Positions 49,337-60,850 of a DNA stretch of 64,000 bases are shown piece by piece. The notes beneath the pieces are model-generated. The model ran no database searches. It had not been told where the DNA came from and saw nothing but the letters and a program-made list of their open reading frames with translations. How positions within the stretch are numbered: the stretch's first letter is position 1; each line of letters opens with the position of its first letter. A program made the translations under genes and the position numbers. Location: assembly GCA_019671135.1 (NCBI GenBank), contig JAHRHY010000019.1, forward strand, positions 806,001-870,000. Direction: 5' to 3'. This DNA is from Linnemannia hyalina. Taxonomy: Eukaryota > Mortierellomycota > Mortierellomycetes > Mortierellales > Mortierellaceae.

Positions 49337-52300
49337 GCTATGCGCCTCATCCTTAGTCGCCTTTCTGTCTCTAAACAACGTGGTGCTCACTTTAGTTTAG
49401 CGTAGGTAGGTAGGATAATGATGTGGTGCAACAAAAAAAGAAAAGACCCTTCTAGATCGTAGAAAGGTGAAATGACGTTTCGTACTGCTACTGTACTTGG
49501 CAGTGACCCGAGTTGTTTTTCTAGTGGTTTAAATAGCAACAGAGGCGATTATGACCATGACGCCTCCATGCCAGAGTTTCATTCGCCCGTTTTATTGCCT
49601 TTTAGTCCACTATAGCTTTGTACGCTGTTTTGGCTCTGTTGGAGTTACTGCAATTCTGGCGTCGACGCCATTCACTGTTGGTTGTTTTCGCATGTTTGGC
49701 ACAGCGGTTTGATGACTGGAAGAACAAAAAAATGGTTACCGAGATCAAACATCTCCTCCTTCCTTCACCTTTCTTTTCCCATTTCACGATAATGAAGCTC
49801 GGTGATGAAGAAAAAAAAACGTTGTTTAAAAGAGAGTTTCCGTTGGTAAGAACATCCAAACACAGCTTGTTCCGACTTGACTCACTGACTGACTTGCTCG
49901 TCTACGCTCATTAGGGTTGTGCTATCAAATACTTCTTCCCTTCTTTCGTTCCAAGTTCCAAGTTCTAACCCCCGAACGATGGCTGACTAACCCAACTCAA
50001 AAAACAGAAAATCGCGCCGTATCCGACGAACAGAAATCGAACAGAGTTTTTTTTCTTTTCTTCCTATTCAGCTTTTCTTTTTCGTTTCGGACCAACCACG
50101 TTTTTTCCTGTTATATTTCAAAGAGCGATGATGGTAAAGGTAGCTAGTTTACTGTACGTACACTTTTCTAAAAAGCCGAGAAAATAGGAATGGCGATTGG
50201 GGGTAGCAAAAAGAGGGCGTATCGATGAATAGGAAAGGGGAGGAGGATAGGAGTGTGAAAAGGGAGGATCAAAGCACAACATACGCAAGTCTCAAAATGT
50301 GTGAGTTTGAGACTTGGCAGCAGAGGGAAAAGAAAGAGAAAAGGAGGACGGGAGAAGGACTGAGTGAGAGGGTGGACCACAAGGGCGTTTGCGGAGAACT
50401 AAAATCGACAAAAACAACAACAACAATAACAACAGCAACAATGTCACGAGAGTCGTGTGGTGTGTTGTTGGTATGAGGATTGGTGTATACACGCGCCTCG
50501 AAGCAAGCTGGACTTGGTATGGCTATCAAACTGAAATGGCTGACCAACGGAAGTGGAAAGGAAAGACGGATGAAGGAACCGAAGGGAAAAGGAAGAAGAG
50601 CTATGCGAGTAAGCGTGGCACAACAAGTCAGTTTTATTGGTCGAGGAAGGAAGAGCAGCATGTTGTTTGAATCGTCTCATTACGCCCCTGCCTTCCTTAC
50701 CCCTGCCCTATTTTTTTTAAGAAGGAAAGGAAGTCCAGAATGGATGTAATGGCCATGGGTCGTCGGTCCTTTTGTTGTTGTTTTCTAGCAACAAGGGGTG
50801 AGAGTGAAGGAGAAAAAGGAGGGGTAGGGGCTCGACAAAGTAACCAATTGTTCGCTCATTTTGCTCACGCTCTTCTCAGACAAAGAATAATTTTCCGTGT
50901 CAACATTCTTCTACATGCTCAACATGCATCAACACCACCCAATTCCTGCTCCTCTTTGTCTCCCTCCTTTGTTTTTTTTCCTTGTCGTTTCTGTTGAAAG
51001 AGAGAGGAAAAAAAACAAAAACAACGAGACCAGCCAAATGAGCTCAGTACCCCTGCAATTTTTCTTGAGTTCCAAGGTTTTGCTGTCTGTTTTGTTTATG
51101 TTTATGTTTATGTTTATTTGTGGGTGTTCAACCTTGTGTAACAAACACCAAAACTTGTCTTGTCTCTCCTTCCCTCTTTTCCCTCTTTCCCTGTCTCTGT
51201 TCTCGCCCTCCTCGTACAAACAAAAAAAATTGGCGGTTGAGCTGAGTGAATGGGGGAGGAAGGATTCCTTTGTTTATTTTAGTGCACGCTTTTTCAGTCG
51301 ACCATTACACAAACAAGTTTGCAATGCTCTTGGTATTGAATGCATACACAGAAGTGACGAACACAGCCTAATGGTGTTTGTCGCACTTGCCGGATTAGGG
51401 CCAGTTGCTTTGTTTTTTTTTTCTTCTTCTGAGCCATTGAGAGCCAGAATCAAAAAGGTACTCGAGGTACACGGCGTTGGGGTAGGGGTGTGGTCCTTTA
51501 TTACTGCTTTCAGTCTCCAATTCGTCTTTCTACTCCCACACCACGCCAACTCCCTTGCCATTGACTTTTCTTTAGGTACAATGGAGGGGGTGGAGAAATG
51601 ACGATACACGGAGAAGTTGAAGGTATGAGAAAAGAATGTACAAAAAGTAAATTCTCCGCGTCAGAAAATGGTCATTCCTTGGACTTGCTTGGGGGATGTA
51701 GGTTGAATTATTTTTTTGTGCGATCCCATGACCAGACACGTTGTCGCCATGTTTTTTTTTAGAGTTCAGAGCAAAACACAAAAAAAAAGAGAAGAGAAGG
51801 TGAAGGCTTGGAGGGATAGAGGAAGGAAGGAGAAATGAGAGGAAGGGAGGGGGTTTTTACTTGATGACACAGCTGTTCGGCTCATATTAGGCCTGGGTGC
51901 CTTTTGCGTTTGTTTGTGTTTGCTTTTTTGACGCAATCCCCTGCTTGTCAACAACAAAAGATAAATAACGACATTCTTGGATCTGGTTTCGTTTTGATGA
52001 TAGACAGGGTGAAGAAAAGTGTCGTTATTGGCGGGAGATGGTGGAATTGCGCGGGAGATCTTGTTGCACGCATGTTGTATGAACGACTGATGGAAATGAA
52101 AAGTGGGGAAGGAAGAATGAACATTTTTGATAATACCAATGAAAGAGGTCGCGACCGTTGATCAGTGAAGTGATCGCGTTAATGGCGAGGGAAAGGGGGA
52201 GGCAATGAGACCAGACGGATGCGCAAAAATTAAGACGCAAGAGAGACCTCGCCCCATCCTCAAGATTTGTCGTGTACTGTATTGTTCAATGGGTAGACCA

Positions 52301-53867
52301 GAAAAAGGATCGGGGCATTGGTTTGAAAGGTACTAACAGGGAGGGGACCCAGCACTTGCAGCAACAAAAATTCATGGTGCTTTGTGTGTGTGATCGAAGA
52401 CCTAGACACGTATACCCGGTCTCTCCATTTGTCTCTCGGTAAAAAGAACACACGCCAACAGGTTACAATGGGGAAACAGGTTGGACGTCACGTCCTTTGT
52501 GCAAGTAGTCTCCTCTTGCATCCTGTATGGTCCCCTTGCCTGTATGTCCGGTTGAGAGCAAGTAGCTTTGAGCCGCGTATGTGACAAGTTGGCTGTTTGG
52601 TTGTTGGTTGGTAGATGGTGGCAAAATGCGCAAAGACGTGGTATGAATCATTCCGCTGGGTATCTCCATGTACCCCACACACCTGCACCAATGAAAGACA
52701 AAAAAAGAGAGAGACTAATGCCGAAGAGTCGACGCATACCCCACCCAGATAAGTCAAAAACAAAAGCACCAAACAAATGAACGTATATAGAATGGGTACA
52801 TGGGTATATGCACCTCTTTGAATGCAATGTCTTTACTCTTTATCCATTTCTGAACGATATGGCTGAGAAAGGACCACAGGGCCGGGCGGGACGGAGAAAA
52901 TGGAGTTTCATGGATGGTGCTGCTCCTTCACCTAGCCGAAGGAGAAATGCACAACGCGCGTTTTTGTGGTTGACGTGTGGTCTTTTGTTTTTTTCTTTTC
53001 CTTTTGTCTCGCTGGATGTAAAATGCAAGCACAATTGCAGGTACAGTGCGGGCTTTGTAATGTGTTTGATTGCAAACACAAAAGTGAACAAGAAACCAAC
53101 AGTAATTCATTTCGCTTATTGTTTCGCGTTTTTCTTTCTTGTCAACAATACGCCATCGTCAAGAACACAGCTCTCGCAGAAGGAAAACAAAAAAAAATTA
53201 AATTCTCCTTCAATTGCTCCAATTCGACTACACTCTCCGCCCACGCCAACACATTACCAAAGGTGTTCTAGACACTTGACCAAAAGGGAAAAAAAAGCCA
53301 AGGCCAAGGGTTACGGGTATGTTTGTTATGCAGGCCCCTACATACCCAATATGCAATGCAGCAGGGCGAGGCGAGGTAAAAGGCGGGGAAATACCTCAAT
53401 AATGAAACGCATTCAGACAAGACAGACGGACCTAAAAAAGAGCGCAGCAAACCATGGAACCACATAGAAGAAAATGCCTCATACGAAGTGGCAGGTTTAT
53501 GAACACTATAATTCATTGCATGCAAAAGCAAAGGCGTAAAGTAAAGTAAACGAAGGAGGTGCAGCTTAACCTTGAACTTTTTTTGGAAGTCGAGAGCAGA
53601 AAAGAATTTAGTTCCTAGATCGAAATCGAAAAGGAACTATTATGTATCTTTGATGAGCGAAAGCGCAAAAAAAATAGCGGTGCTGGACATGACCTTTCAG
53701 AAGACGAGGAAGAGCTCGGGACAGGGTAACCAGGATTAGCAGGCACAAGGTAGGATGACCAATGGTTGTACTCTAGAATTGTGAGAGGAGGTTGAGTTCC
53801 CGGGGCAGCTAAACGCGTGTTTAGACGATGCGAAGAAAGAAACACAAAAATAATGCAGAAAGCAAAC

Positions 53868-53869
<2 letters not shown>

Positions 53870-53900
<31 letters not shown>
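53870..53900 (+). repeat. Poly(A) tract of 31 bases
   Basis: This is an uninterrupted A run following GCAAACC. No retrotransposed gene was recognised upstream of it. Confidence 0.9.
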
Positions 53901-53903
<3 letters not shown>

Positions 53904-54099
53904 ATCAAGAGCGCGAAGAAAGAGAGACATCGTTCGAACAGAAAAGAAAGAAAAAAATGTTGGGGTGATTTGGATGATCCCTTTGCGTTTCTACTTTCCT
54001 TTTGTTCTTCTTTGCTTTGAGCAAGAGGAGCACCCCATTGAAGACCAATTGTAAAAGGAGAAAGAAAAAAAAGAGACAACGAGAGACAACGAAGACGAA

Positions 54100-54125
54100 T
54101 AATGAATGAATGAATGAATGAATGA
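54100..54125. repeat. TGAA tetranucleotide microsatellite
   Basis: About six copies of AATG/TGAA occur in tandem. The same repeat type recurs at 14802-14815 and 23195-23212. Confidence 0.9.
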
Positions 54126-56639
54126 GCATCGATGGTATGGTGGGGTAAGGAGGAAGGAAGGTGTGAGAGCAGGACGAAATGTATTATTAGGGAGGGGGAG
54201 CCATGGTCCACTACTGCACGGCAGAGTATGAATCGATGGATGAGAAGGTGAATATTTTGCGTGCTCTCTTTGAAGTACTGTAGTGGATGGACAATTACAG
54301 TAGAGAAACATTGCAGGACAGACGAGGGAGAGGACGAAGGAGGGGCTCTCATGCCTTGCGTCGTTCTTCCTCGAAGAGCGGACATTGAGAAGAAGTATAA
54401 GTCAAAAACTGAGAGAGTGAGCAAGGGGGAGAGAAAAGAGAGGAGTATGGACGCTCTCACATTTTTTTCTACATTTTCCTCCATGGTCGTCGCTCTGTTT
54501 TCAGTTCTTTTTTTTGTTGCTTGAAGGTAGTTTAGCACGAAAGAAAATAATAGCATCTTGGCCCAGGCTCCACAGACTCGGCTATGCCCTTTTTCTTTGT
54601 GTCTATTCCCCGCCATTGGTCGACCACCCCAAAAGTTCCCATCCCTTCCTCAAAGAGGGTGAAACAAACCAAGAAAAAAAAGATACCTCTTTGTACCTGT
54701 GGGCAGGATAGATGGTATTGAAGGAACAAGAACAAAAGGTACTTGAAAACCACTTTGAATCACTATTGAATTGGGTTGAATAGGGGCACTGTTAGGCGTT
54801 TTTCTTTCTCCCTCGCTCAGACAGCAATGATTTCTACAAGAAAAAACAAGACCAAAGCGGCAAAAAAAAAACTTTGATTGGATGGAATAGGAGAAAGTTC
54901 CTGAACCAAAAGTCGTCCAGATGAACGAGCCCTCTCTGTCTCTCTCCATAATCATCATCCTTGCATCCTTGCTCAGATCAGCAAATGGCGACAATTTTTT
55001 TAAAAAAGGGGTGAAGGTCGTGAGTTGTGGACGTATCGAGGGGGTGGCCATGGTCGCTTCTGTAATCTGATAGGATGGACCGCCAAACCACAAACAGGGC
55101 AAGGACGATCCACGAGGGGAAATCAATGGTCAGAAGAGGAGGCTTGGCCAAGGCTATGTGTGTCCCTGAATTACCATTGGCTCAATTATTGGAACTTGCC
55201 CTTTGTTGCTGCTGTTTACGCTCTTTGTCGCAAGCTAACAAACACCTGTTTGTTCTTCCTTTTCAACCTATTGCAATAAAAAAGTTGCTGAGGTTAAAAA
55301 TCCGAACGGTCCCCTGTTGAGCCATTTTTTCGACGTGACCTTCCAACCTTCATTCGACTGTTGTTGTTCAAAAACAATTCTGACCTCGACCCTACTCAGC
55401 AAAGGGATAGAGGAGCCAAATAAACAATGAGCTGCATGATGGAGGGAATCATAGAAAAGGAGTCGAAAGAGTGTCCGTTGGACCAATTTGTTTTGATTGA
55501 TCTGTTGCCACACTGATGAACAAAAAAGGGGAAGAGGTGAATGGTCCGTTGAAGATTTCCCATGAACCAATCCAACTGACCATGCGTTCCTTTTTGACGA
55601 TTTGGTTGGATGTTCCTCGCTCTCGTCAGCACGCGGTCATCTTTCGGAAGAAGGAAGAGGAAAAATGACAATGCAGTGTATTGCCGAGAATCGCAATTAA
55701 TCAATTTGGTGAGTTCCATTTTCCTCCTTCCTTTTCTTTTTTTCTTTGTTGTTGGTTGTTGTTGATAAAAGTGAGGAGTGACGGGTGACCAAAACAAACC
55801 GGCATGCACAACGTAACCTTTTTCCTCAAACAAGAAAAAACAAAACGCAATGCTCTGTTTGCGAGTTCCGAGTAGTTTAGCAACAACACCACAAAAAAAT
55901 ATTGAGTGCAAGGGTTCACGTTGAATAGGCGATGAAGAGAAGAATAGAGTATGGACATTGAAGATAATATAATATACATTTCTCATTCCAAAAACACTTC
56001 TCAAAATACAACATGTACTAATTGTCGCGAAACAACATGGAGTACTCTCGTAACTGTACTAAGACATGCATATATATGTATCTGTGCTTTGATCCCGCGG
56101 CCGCGGGCGGACAATTGCGAACATATATGAATGGTGTTTCTCGATCACACACATATGCCATGTACCATTTGCAAAGACTCAAAAAACGGATTCGTCATCT
56201 ACCCCGATCGATGAATGCCAAGTCATTTTGCTCCACAAGGAGTCATTCTCTCTTTCCGCATCCGCATACTCTCGTTGTTTTTTCGACTCTTTGCAATGTA
56301 GTTTCTCCTGTTGTCAGTCGGCTGCTCAATTTGTAGTAGCTCACATGTATCGTCCCGGTGATACTACAAACAACAGCATTTGCAAAGCATCAACAACTAC
56401 GAATTGAACAAACGGGCACATGGTTTTCTTGTTTGAAGACTGGTCAAGCTGTCGTGCGACCATACAAAGTTATCACCCATTTGTCAGCTCTGAGGACGCA
56501 CAACAAGCCACACCTCCGTTGGCGAGGAAGAGGACAGGATGCGCCACAAGAGAACAGTGAGGTCCTGAGTGGCTCAGAATAAGAAAGCGAGGAATGGCAT
56601 TGGGGGGAGATGTGCAGTGTCGCAATTGACATAAAGGTA

Positions 56640-57240
56640 GCATGATTTCTAAGGCCTTGTTTTTCTCTCCTTTAGCTTTCTTCGTCTGCCAGCCATAGGT
56701 GTATCTAGTTCACTGGACAGGCGACACATGTCACACAGGAGGATTCTAAAGGACAGAACTGGATTACGTGCTTGCACAGCAGGATTCAGATACGAGACTA
56801 CATAGTCTACAAAGGAGAAGTCTTTTAGCACAGCACAGTTACTATCTGAACAAACGACAACAGCAACCTCACAAGACACAGCACCAGAACAGCAACGACG
56901 ACAAACTGTATTTCTAAGCATGCAGGTCGAACACACAGCACCCATGTCCCCCCTTTCCTTCTTCCTTACCCCACATTTGCGCCTTTTTGGTGTTTTTCAC
57001 GAGGCAAGGATAAAAATGATGCATGGACTGGGCAGAATGAGATGGAACTCCGTGAGAGAAAGTACACTCTTATCGAGAGGAGGGGCGATAGAGTAAACAT
57101 GGACGAGTTCATTGGACTGAGGCAAAATGCAAATCAGGGATTGAGCACTATTTCTTCTATTTCTTATCGACGTTCATCAGCTAACATGCGACAAGCATAT
57201 GACAATTTTTGCAATGCTGTGTTTGGGATTCGCGATTAGC
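56640..57240 (+). pseudogene. Possible coding relic
   Basis: A TTTAG acceptor-like site at about 56673 is followed by LRLPAIGVSSSLDRRHMSHR-type sequence, then after a stop a 90-codon stretch containing KSFSTAQLLSEQTTTATSQD. Another frame holds NMDEFIGLRQNANQGLSTIS and SANMRQAYDNFCNAVFGIRD up to a stop at 57239. Composition is protein-like, unlike the desert, but frames are broken and no family is recognised. Confidence 0.3.
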
Positions 57241-57844
57241 AATCGTAAAGAAGTAAGGCGAGCCCAAAAAGTACTTAAAGGCGGAGTGGATCCATCTTTA
57301 TTTTTTTTCGCCTTTTGAACCCACTTTTTATTTGGTTGCACTATGTGCTTGGTCTGAGTTTATGAGCATGATGGCACACTCCACTGGGCGAGAGGAAGGT
57401 GAAGAAGTCGAGTCGAGTTGGGGAATAAGGAACAAAGAAAGAAAAGGAGGAAAAAAAGTCTCCGATGGCCCTAATTCGCTCTTTCATTCTCCGTCGAGGA
57501 ATGTACCCTGACGACTGAATCTTATCACAGGGGGAATATCAGTCCCTCGTCTCCCTGTCATCATCACTCAGGGAGGTGATTGTTCCTGAGTAATCGTCTC
57601 CCCGGGTCCGTGCACGCACCAGGATCAGCTCCAAAGATCTGTCTGAGATGATCCGGCTCACTGGTAGCCACTTAAGCATTGCAGCAAACTATTCGTTACT
57701 GGAGACGCAATCGGTCACGTGTGGAACGCCTCGGTTCACCATGCCTCAGTCCTTGCTGTTATTTAATACGTAGTATTCTTTTTCTTCTCACGTTTGAACT
57801 TTTTCTCTCATCACCATTGTTACAAGGTGGCATCACCATCAGCA
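57241..57844. promoter_or_regulatory. Upstream region of the hot-dog gene
   Basis: It contains a CACGTG motif near 57716 and a CT-rich leader (57778-57830) just before the start codon. No other gene was seen. Confidence 0.45.
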
Positions 57845-59178
57845 ATGTCTCCCACCCTGCCACCCATCACTGTCTACAGCTCCAAGCCGACCCCCTTCAG
57901 GTTCATCGAGTGCACCATCGAGTCGCGCCATTTGGAGGCACTTTTCCTCCTAGGCAACGACTGCTGCAGCGTCTTCCTGCGCCAGCTTATCACCCGCCTC
58001 CCCAACCACAAACATACTCCCGACGTCTCCAGGAGTACCAACCTCAAAATCCAGTACAACTCTGACACCACCAGTGGCGCCACCACGTTCGCACCACCCT
58101 CACTCGCCAACCCTATCGCGCCTGTCCCTTTGTTCTCGGCCATTTCACCCATCAACAAGAAGTTTGCCCACCCACTCCGACTCCAGGCAACTGCTCCATG
58201 GCATCGGCTCGGACACCACTACTACAGGACCGAGACACAGATTATTCACCTGGGCAAGACCAGCATCCGTCTGCAGTACCGTTATTTCACCGTACCGAGA
58301 AGTCAAATCAAGCGAGATTTCAACGATCGATCGCAAGATGCGCAGTACAGTCACTTGGCGTCCGAGGACGAGCCGGAAAGACAGTTTGCAACCTCGATTG
58401 CAACATTAGCGTTTGTAGAGTGGGGGCAACCGAACGAGCATGGCCATCGATCGATCAAGTCGGCTCCGTCCCCCTACACGGATTTGTCACTGATTGTGGA
58501 GCAAACGGCTAAATTCCATCGCCCTGATGGTCTTTCCAAGCGCGCAGCCGGAGGGCGGCCCGATCATGCTTTTAAGGTTGACCTCCCTCTCCGACCTTCT
58601 GACATTGACCAGGTACACCTTATGCCTTGTTGTTTTCGAGGTTGTGGAGAGCTGCTTTGAGCCTTTTTTCTTCGAACTAACAAGCTATGTACTTTTTAAT
58701 CGGACGTGCAAAATAGCTGGGGCATGTCACCAACTCTCGATATGCCCTCTTGCTCCATGACGTACTTTCACACGGTCTGGAGAAGGGATACTACGCCAAT
58801 GGTTCAGGACCTCTCAGGACCCCTTCAACACCTCTTCCAGTCCATTCTGGAAAGACATTATCGACTCTCTCTGACACAGTTGTGAACATCCCTACAGGAT
58901 CGCAGTACTACAAGAATGCCGACATTCTTGAGTTCTATGTGGGCTACGAGAACGAGTTGAAGATCGAGGACAATGTTGTTGTCTGGAGTTGGGTTGAGAG
59001 GGAGAAGATTCTTGTCGATAAGGACCAATTGCCGTTGGATGTTGTCGTGTTTGAATTCTGCGCGGTGGATGATCGAGGACAAGAGAGACTCATTTCGTTG
59101 TGCAGGACCGTTATCCGTGAGCGGGTCGAGACTTTGGCGTCATTGCCGGTGCTGAACAAGGCCGGTGCTAAACTGTAG
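57845..59178 (+). CDS. 4HBT-type hot-dog thioesterase-like protein
   Basis: Two exons, 57845-58612 and 58717-59178, join in phase 0 and give about 409 residues. The splice joins DIDQ to LGHVTNSRYALLLHDVL (residues 253-273), which is the classic 4HBT hot-dog signature (acidic residue, then G-H-V-x-N, then Tyr). It is followed by ADILEFYVGYENELKIEDNV, VVWSWVEREKILVDKD and VFEFCAVDDRGQERLISLCR, which look like the sheet strands of the fold. The N-terminal half, with IESRHLEALFLLGNDCCSVF, may be a second, degenerate hot-dog unit, so a double hot-dog architecture is likely. The family hydrolyses acyl thioesters such as acyl-CoA; substrate and compartment cannot be read from sequence. An extended in-frame start without ATG exists upstream; the ATG at 57845 is preferred. 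AATAAA lies 52 bp past the stop. Confidence 0.75.
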
Positions 59179-59229
59179 CCAGTTCTTTTGTGTCCTGGTG
59201 TGACTGTTATTAGACAATCTTGTAGAGCG

Positions 59230-59235
59230 AATAAA
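59230..59235 (+). terminator. AATAAA poly(A) signal of the hot-dog gene
   Basis: It lies about 50 bp after the stop codon and only 66 bp before the next start codon, so the two genes on the same strand are packed tightly. Confidence 0.6.
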
Positions 59236-59300
59236 AGAAAGGATGCAGAGATCACTTTCAGCCATCACATCACACAACCACACACACTCCGCTTATTACC

Positions 59301-60225
59301 ATGTCTGCATCAAACACCCGCGCTGCTTGCGCCAACTGTCTGGTCCTCCTCGCAGGAGAGGCTCCGTGCTACATCCCCAACAAGGCCCTCCCTCCCTCCA
59401 CGCCATTGTCCAACACGATTTGTAAGATCCGACATTCACCACTCTCCATGCAAACGACAACGACGATGCACACAACCAACACAGAACAATTAACGCTTAC
59501 ATATCCCTTGTTGATTGCTGTAAACGGAAACAATAGATGGTGCTGCTGCTTTGGACAACCGCCCTACGAACAAGTGGCCAATCCATTTTATCCTTGGAGA
59601 TGCTCCTACCCTGAACCCCATGGATACCACCAAAGTCCAGGTAAGGCTCCTTTTTAGTGCTTATCATGACCTTGTTTTGGTTCCCCCAGTCTCGGCATTT
59701 TTGTGCGATAAGACTCTAACTCGTATCGTCCCATCATCCAACCCACGACCCTTTCCCTCTTCTTCCCCCCTGTCGATTCATCCCCCCTTCCCAACGATCA
59801 ATTGCTCCTTAAAGGTCTGCAAAAAGTGTCACGATTTGTTCGACAAAGGCGACGGTCTCCAAGGCAACCCCAAAGACCTCATCCCCCGCGCCCCGCGCCT
59901 ATCCATGTTCTCCCGGATCCCCCGCGACATGCAAGACCTCACCCTTGAACAACGTCGTGCATTGAGATTAGCAGGCTGCCCCACCCCCGCAAAGGCCAAG
60001 GGCAAAACTGTCGAGGCCCTGTTGTTCCCTTGGTTGTACCCCCTGGGGACTGGAATGTATGCAGATGGAACCAAGGGTGCAAACTGTAGATCGTTCAAAG
60101 ATGATATGGAGATCAAGTTGAATAGTGCGGATTCGAGGTGGAGGGATGATGACGAGTGGGCTACTTGGGCTGCCTTGAAGGCTGAGGGCAAGGATGGCAC
60201 TGCTGACTTGTTCAAGCCTTTGTAA
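59301..60225 (+). CDS. Small Cys-motif protein resembling a Helitron N-terminal region
   Basis: Three exons, 59301-59421, 59537-59640 and 59815-60225, keep frame and give about 211 residues. Residues 10-13 are CANC and, right after the second intron, VCKKCHDLF supplies a second Cys-x2-Cys pair, so a zinc site is likely. Further on come FSRIPRDMQDLTLEQRRALR and LLFPWLYPLGTGMYADGTKG, then SFKDDMEIKLNSADSRWRDD. The order (paired CxxC, 'IPxxxQxLTLxEx', 'FPxLxPxGTG', then a helix before a 'D-x-R-W/F' segment) recalls the region before the Rep/helicase part of Helitron-encoded proteins. No Rep or helicase domain follows, the introns are clean and the frame is intact. It is either a domesticated fragment or an unrelated fungal family; I cannot decide. 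AATAAA lies at 60304-60309. Confidence 0.6.
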
Positions 60226-60303
60226 GCGTTAGTAGAGGGTCAATTGCAATGGATAGACAGGACATCAACTTGAGTGGCGTAGAAGTTTCCTAGAAACTAT
60301 AGA

Positions 60304-60309
60304 AATAAA
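60304..60309 (+). terminator. AATAAA poly(A) signal of the Cys-motif gene
   Basis: It is located 79 bp past the stop codon. Confidence 0.55.
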
Positions 60310-60725
60310 ACCAGCGTGGTTCATATAGCCCTTGCGAGAATGCAGTCTGCCAGGTAGTAGTCAATTGGTTATGATGGAACTAGAAAATGGATCAGAAAGA
60401 GAGGGAGTGATGGAGAAGGGAAAAATATTGAAACTGTAAGGAGCCAAAGTATTCTTGAGGAGCCGGTCATATGTTATATAGTATGTGCGCATCGTTGCCC
60501 AAAGCAGTACGGGACCGGAGTTTTGTGGTCTCCTGGTGCGTCGAACCACACGCACGAATGAGAGTGGGAAGTGAGTGCGCTGTGCGGGTCATAATAAGGT
60601 AAAGAGGGCCAACAAATCAATTTTATCCAAAGTGGAGCTGCCTAAGTGTTGTGGTGATTTGGAGCGGCTTAGCTTCTGGTGGCCATTTCGCTATTTTACA
60701 CGCTTGCCTGCGAGTGTCTGGAAAA

Positions 60726-60850
60726 GCACCTTTCTTCCACGATACGAGCAGGTAGGCACTATGCCCTTTGACCATTGGTAGCAATAGTAGTTTCTAGCCT
60801 TTGGAGAATAGTTATTGACATAAAGGCACCTTTCTTCCACGATACTAGCA
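60726..60850. repeat. 25-bp direct repeat exactly 100 bp apart
   Basis: GCACCTTTCTTCCACGATAC followed by G/T AGCAG occurs at 60726-60750 and 60826-60850 with one mismatch. The second copy abuts the probable 3' end of the LINE relic, but no third copy was seen at the other LINE edge, so it is not a simple target-site duplication. Confidence 0.85.

Larger units (their letters stand above)
40201..56639. other. Gene desert of low-complexity DNA
   Basis: Over 16 kb I find no frame of normal composition long enough to support. All longer frames are CT/GA or oligo-A/T repeats read as Phe/Ser/Leu or Lys/Glu/Arg. Features seen are GA runs (43617-43650), a GTTTAT repeat (51094-51119), a T27 tract, an A31 tract and TGAA repeats (54100-54125). 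No tRNA-like fold was convincing. Non-coding RNAs or distant regulatory DNA for the GATA gene cannot be judged from sequence alone. Confidence 0.5.

Noticed and set aside
50897..51601. 234-codon frame on plus in the desert
   Set aside because: Composition follows CT-rich spacer, no motif, and similar-length frames exist on the other strand.
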